DNA of 7,435 bases from DAOVRL01 sp964459805 (lineage in GTDB: Bacteria > Planctomycetota > Phycisphaerae > Sedimentisphaerales > Anaerobacaceae), in assembly GCA_964459805.1 (NCBI GenBank), contig CAYWOD010000185.1, forward strand, positions 1 to 7,435, read 5' to 3'. The notes beneath the pieces are model-generated. The model searched no databases, had not been told where the DNA came from, and saw only the letters and a list, made by a program, of their open reading frames with translations. The position numbers and the translations under genes are program-made. The first letter of the stretch is position 1. The number at the start of each line of letters is the position of its first letter. Below, piece by piece: positions 5,201-7,435 of this stretch.

Positions 5201-6141
5201 TATTATCGTATATCGTATGTCGTATGTCGTATGTGGTATTTTTTGTTGCGAGTGCCGCTCCTGGTGAGGGGGTTGGTAAGATATTGCTTGCCGGCGCGAT
5301 GATGCTGGGTTTGGGGACGGGGTTTGCGGTGGTGCTTCTGATTGCGAGCGAGAAGCTGAAGGTTGAGGTTGACCCTAAGATAGAGCAGATCCACGCGGCG
5401 CTCCCGAATCTGGACTGCGGAGCGTGCGGGTTTGCGGGGTGCGGTTCGTATGCCAAAGCGGTTCTGGATGATCCGGAGCTGTTAGGCAAGTGTGCGCCGG
5501 GTGGGGCGGAAGTGCTGGACGCGATTGCGAGCATATTGAACCTGCAGGTGAGCGATTCGGGGCCTGCGAAGCGGCCGATTGTGCACTGCAGGTCTCGCAG
5601 GGACCAGAGGACTTTTCACGCGGAGTATTACGGCATACCGAGCTGTACGGCTGCGAATGCGCTGGCTAATGCGCAGGCGTGCAGGTTCGGCTGCCTGGGG
5701 TTCGGGGATTGTACGAGGGCGTGTAAGTTTGATGCGCTGCACATTGTTGAGGGTCTGGCTACGGTCGATTACGATAAGTGTACGGGCTGTACGGCCTGCT
5801 CGAAGGCGTGCCCGCGGGGTCTGATTGAGATGGTGCCCTTCGGTCAGGAGAATATGATGACCGTTGCGTGCAATAGTATCGAGACGGGCAACGCGGCGCG
5901 GTCGATGTGCAAGGTTGGGTGTATTGGGTGCGGGGTGTGTGCCAAGCAGACGGATCAATTCATCGTCGAGGATAATCTGGCCCGGCTGGATTACACCAAG
6001 TACGAGCCGAGTGAGGCGGCCGAGAAGGCGATGCAGAAATGTCCGACGGGGGTGATTGTCTATCGCGGGCCCACGGCGCCGGAACCTCGGCAGCCGAAAG
6101 AGAAGCCTGCTGCTGTGGCTGAAGCCAAGAAGGGTGATTGA
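5197..6141 (+). CDS. rnfB: Rnf complex ferredoxin-like subunit RnfB, variant cluster set
   Basis: RnfB accepts electrons from ferredoxin on the cytoplasmic side. The product has 314 residues from ATG 5197, which overlaps the rnfA stop as ATGA and has GGAA (5186-5189) seven bases upstream. The membrane helix is about 28-50, followed by VEVDPKIEQIHAALPN and a [4Fe-4S] domain with C74/C77/C82/C99. Next come C162/C166/C172/C176 (in CLGFGDC...CKFDA, where CPFDA is more usual) and C195/C198/C201/C205. The last ferredoxin-like domain keeps C242/C245/C248 and C282 but has T252, Y269, S272 and A275 where the other cluster's ligands would be. The first ~25 residues, partly encoded by a 7-bp tandem repeat, form an extra hydrophobic stretch absent from ordinary RnfB; shorter in-frame starts are ATG 5224, TTG 5284 and ATG 5299. 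The C-terminus is a Lys/Pro/Ala-rich tail. The open frame extends upstream to 5065, but that part only overlaps rnfA. Confidence 0.93.
   Translation: MILSYIVCRMSYVVFFVASAAPGEGVGKILLAGAMMLGLGTGFAVVLLIASEKLKVEVDPKIEQIHAALPNLDCGACGFAGCGSYAKAVLDDPELLGKCAPGGAEVLDAIASILNLQVSDSGPAKRPIVHCRSRRDQRTFHAEYYGIPSCTAANALANAQACRFGCLGFGDCTRACKFDALHIVEGLATVDYDKCTGCTACSKACPRGLIEMVPFGQENMMTVACNSIETGNAARSMCKVGCIGCGVCAKQTDQFIVEDNLARLDYTKYEPSEAAEKAMQKCPTGVIVYRGPTAPEPRQPKEKPAAVAEAKKGD
5204..5238 (+). repeat. 7-bp tandem repeat at the rnfA/rnfB junction, five units
   Basis: The units are TATCGTA twice, TGTCGTA twice and TGTGGTA once. The repeat begins four bases after the rnfA stop and lies wholly inside the rnfB reading frame, encoding SYIVCRM then SYVV. 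Five units of 7 bp are far too short for a CRISPR array. A related 7-bp repeat occurs at 7381-7415. Confidence 0.85.
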
Positions 6142-6143
6142 GC

Positions 6144-6243
6144 NNNNNNNNNNNNNNNNNNNNNNNNNNNNNNNNNNNNNNNNNNNNNNNNNNNNNNNNN
6201 NNNNNNNNNNNNNNNNNNNNNNNNNNNNNNNNNNNNNNNNNNN
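6144..6243. other. Assembly gap of 100 N
   Basis: Exactly 100 undetermined bases, the conventional placeholder for a gap of unknown length. It begins two bases after the rnfB stop and hides the end of apbE and any terminators between these convergent genes. The sequence on the two sides is joined only by scaffolding. Confidence 0.97.
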
Positions 6244-7263
6244 TGCGGCGGAGGTTTTTGTTATTTTGTAGGTTGGGTGGGGGGAGATCAGGATTGCTTC
6301 AGTGTCGGGCGTTTTCTCGATTAAGGCGAGGCCTTTTTGGGGTCCCATTACGGTTACCGCGGTTGCGAGTGCGTCGGCGTCGGTTGCGTTTTGTGCGATG
6401 ATGGTGACGCTTGAGAGGCCGTCGGCGCTTTTTCCGGTCTTGCGGTTTATGATGTGGGAGTGCCTTTTTCCTTCGATTATTGCGAACTGCTGATAATCAC
6501 CGCTTGTGGTGACGGCGGCGTTTGAGACCTGCAGCTTCAAGAGGAGGCCTGAGCCTCCCATGTCATCAATATTGGGGTCCTGGAGTCCGACGAGCCATTT
6601 TTTTCTGCCTTTCGGGGGTGTGCCGAAGCATCGAACGTCGCCGCCGATATCGACCATTGCGCCGGTTGCGCCGCGGCGCTGCATAGCCTCGATTGCCTTA
6701 TCGACGGCGTAGCCCTTAGCTATGCCGCCGAGGTCCAGGCTCATACCTTCGACGGTGAAGCGGATGGTCCTGTTTTGGTCGTTGAGCAAGAGCTTTTCGA
6801 ATCCGACTTTGGTCTTGGCGCGGGCGATTTGCTCGGTGGTGGGGGCGATGCCTTCGGCTTTGGCGGTGCGGAAGAGCTGGACGAGGGGGCCGACGGTGAT
6901 GTCGAATGCGCCGTCGGTTAGTTTGCTGAACTCGATGCTTCTTTGGAGGACTTCGAATGTCGATTCGCCCACTTCGACCGGGTGGTCGAATGCATCGGCG
7001 TTGACTCGGCTGATTTCGGAGTCCTCCTTGAAGTCGCTCATAAGGTCGTCAACGTTGTGGATTTGGTGGAGGGCCGCCTCGATACATTTGGCGGCGGTGT
7101 TTGCATCGGGGGCGATGGCGACGATGCGAGCGAAGGTTCCCATAACCATGTGAACGCGGCTGTCGAGCTGGATGGGGCCGCGGGTGCGGAGAGAGGAATA
7201 GAGCACAACAATTAGGAGAACGACAACGAGTACAATAACGAGGCGGCTGATTTTCCTATTCAT
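6244..7263 (-). CDS. apbE: FAD:protein FMN transferase ApbE, C-terminus lost in gap
   Basis: ApbE cleaves FAD and attaches FMN to a threonine of target proteins, here most likely RnfG and RnfD. From ATG 7263 there are 340 residues before the gap. One N-terminal helix (about 7-23) with no lipobox Cys suggests a membrane-anchored, periplasm-facing enzyme. Family motifs seen are HMVMGTFARIV (38-48), DLMSDFKEDSEISRVN, DGAFDITVGPLV, SLDLGGIAKGYAVDKA (175-190), VDIGGDVR (204-211), AVTTSGDYQQF (250-260), HIINRKTG and ATDADALATAVTVMG (293-307), including the Asp/Thr region that binds magnesium. The length suggests only a short tail is missing. ATG 7263 is chosen over ATG 7284 because AAAAGG lies six bases upstream. 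It is convergent with rnfB. An open frame continuing through the N run into antisense rnfB is an artefact. Confidence 0.95.
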
Positions 7264-7269
7264 AGGATA

Positions 7270-7275
7270 CCTTTT
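7270..7275 (-). promoter_or_regulatory. Ribosome binding site deciding the apbE start
   Basis: On the minus strand this reads AAAAGG, six bases before ATG 7263. It lies inside the reading frame that begins at ATG 7284, so it favours the shorter protein, whose hydrophobic anchor begins right after MNRKISR. Confidence 0.6.
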
Positions 7276-7284
7276 GCGAGGCAT

Positions 7285-7335
7285 AGACGCATTTACACTG
7301 GGTTATTAGACAGGGACTGAGACGGATTTGCACTG
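7285..7335. repeat. Pair of 16-bp direct repeats upstream of apbE
   Basis: AGACGCATTTACACTG (7285-7300) and AGACGGATTTGCACTG (7320-7335) match at 14 of 16 positions, with start points 35 bp apart. They lie just upstream of the apbE start, where an operator or upstream promoter element would be expected. They may equally be chance or a degenerate dispersed repeat. Confidence 0.4.
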
Positions 7336-7380
7336 TTTTTTTGGCTCTTGCGGATAATGGGTAGGTGGTGGGGTTGGTGG

Positions 7381-7415
7381 AGCGTGTAGCGTGTAGCGGA
7401 TAGCGTATTGCGGGT
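7381..7415. repeat. 7-bp tandem repeat at right edge, five units
   Basis: The units are AGCGTGT twice, AGCGGAT, AGCGTAT and TGCGGGT. When rotated to begin at CGT, they resemble the units at 5204-5238 (CGTGTAG against CGTATGT/CGTATAT). The rest of 7285-7435 shows no open frame I would call a gene; it holds the 16-bp repeats, a T7 run at 7336-7342 and a G/T-rich stretch. Confidence 0.65.
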
Positions 7416-7435
7416 TTGGTTTCGGAACGGCGGGG

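Noticed and set aside
5204..5238. Short tandem repeats as a CRISPR array
   Set aside because: The units are 7 bp with no spacers, and no cas genes are present.
5482..7284. Long minus-strand open frame through the N run, 600 codons
   Set aside because: Only the part right of the gap is ApbE; the rest is antisense of rnfB joined through undetermined bases.
7336..7342. T7 run as the tail of a terminator
   Set aside because: I found no convincing GC stem immediately before it on the + strand, and no + strand gene ends there.

Overview
The window holds one complete Rnf operon in the order rnfC-D-G-E-A-B (765-6141, + strand). Rnf is the ion-translocating ferredoxin:NAD+ oxidoreductase. It is preceded by a small RseC-like membrane gene. 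An M48 metalloprotease lipoprotein gene runs divergently off the left edge. A gene for ApbE, the enzyme that covalently attaches FMN to Rnf subunits, runs convergently from the right. A run of exactly 100 N (6144-6243) separates rnfB from apbE, so the source is a scaffolded draft assembly and the real distance between them is unknown.

Organism: the lipobox M48 protease, RseC-like protein and periplasmic-type ApbE and RnfG point to a diderm bacterium. The C-D-G-E-A-B order is the one known from clostridial and acetogen operons; gamma-proteobacteria have A-B-C-D-G-E, and Bacteroidetes typically B-C-D-G-E-A behind an RseC-like gene. Together with the short degenerate repeats in the spacers, this suggests an uncultured Planctomycetota (Phycisphaerae-like) or related lineage. 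That placement is an inference and is weak.

Layout: 1-338 (-) is the N-terminal part of an M48 lipoprotein. 339-430 is a short AT-rich divergent control region with a perfect palindrome and overlapping promoter-like hexamers. 365-718 is the RseC-like gene. 765-6141 are the six rnf genes, mostly tightly packed: rnfG/rnfE overlap, rnfE-rnfA are 12 bp apart and rnfA/rnfB share ATGA. The one long internal spacer (rnfC-rnfD, 135 bp) consists of repeat sequence. 6244-7263 (-) is apbE, with its 3' end lost in the gap. 7264-7435 has no gene and carries a 16-bp direct repeat and a 7-bp tandem repeat.

How the genes work together: RnfB would take electrons from ferredoxin, RnfA/E carry a membrane iron-sulfur site, RnfD and RnfG carry covalent FMN installed by ApbE, and RnfC passes electrons to NAD+ while ions are moved across the membrane. 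The most notable points are an RnfB whose last ferredoxin domain has lost all the ligands of one cluster while keeping the exact set for the other, an RnfB N-terminus built from a 7-bp tandem repeat, and a compact divergent control region. I see no wholly new multi-gene system; the novelty lies in variants of a known complex.
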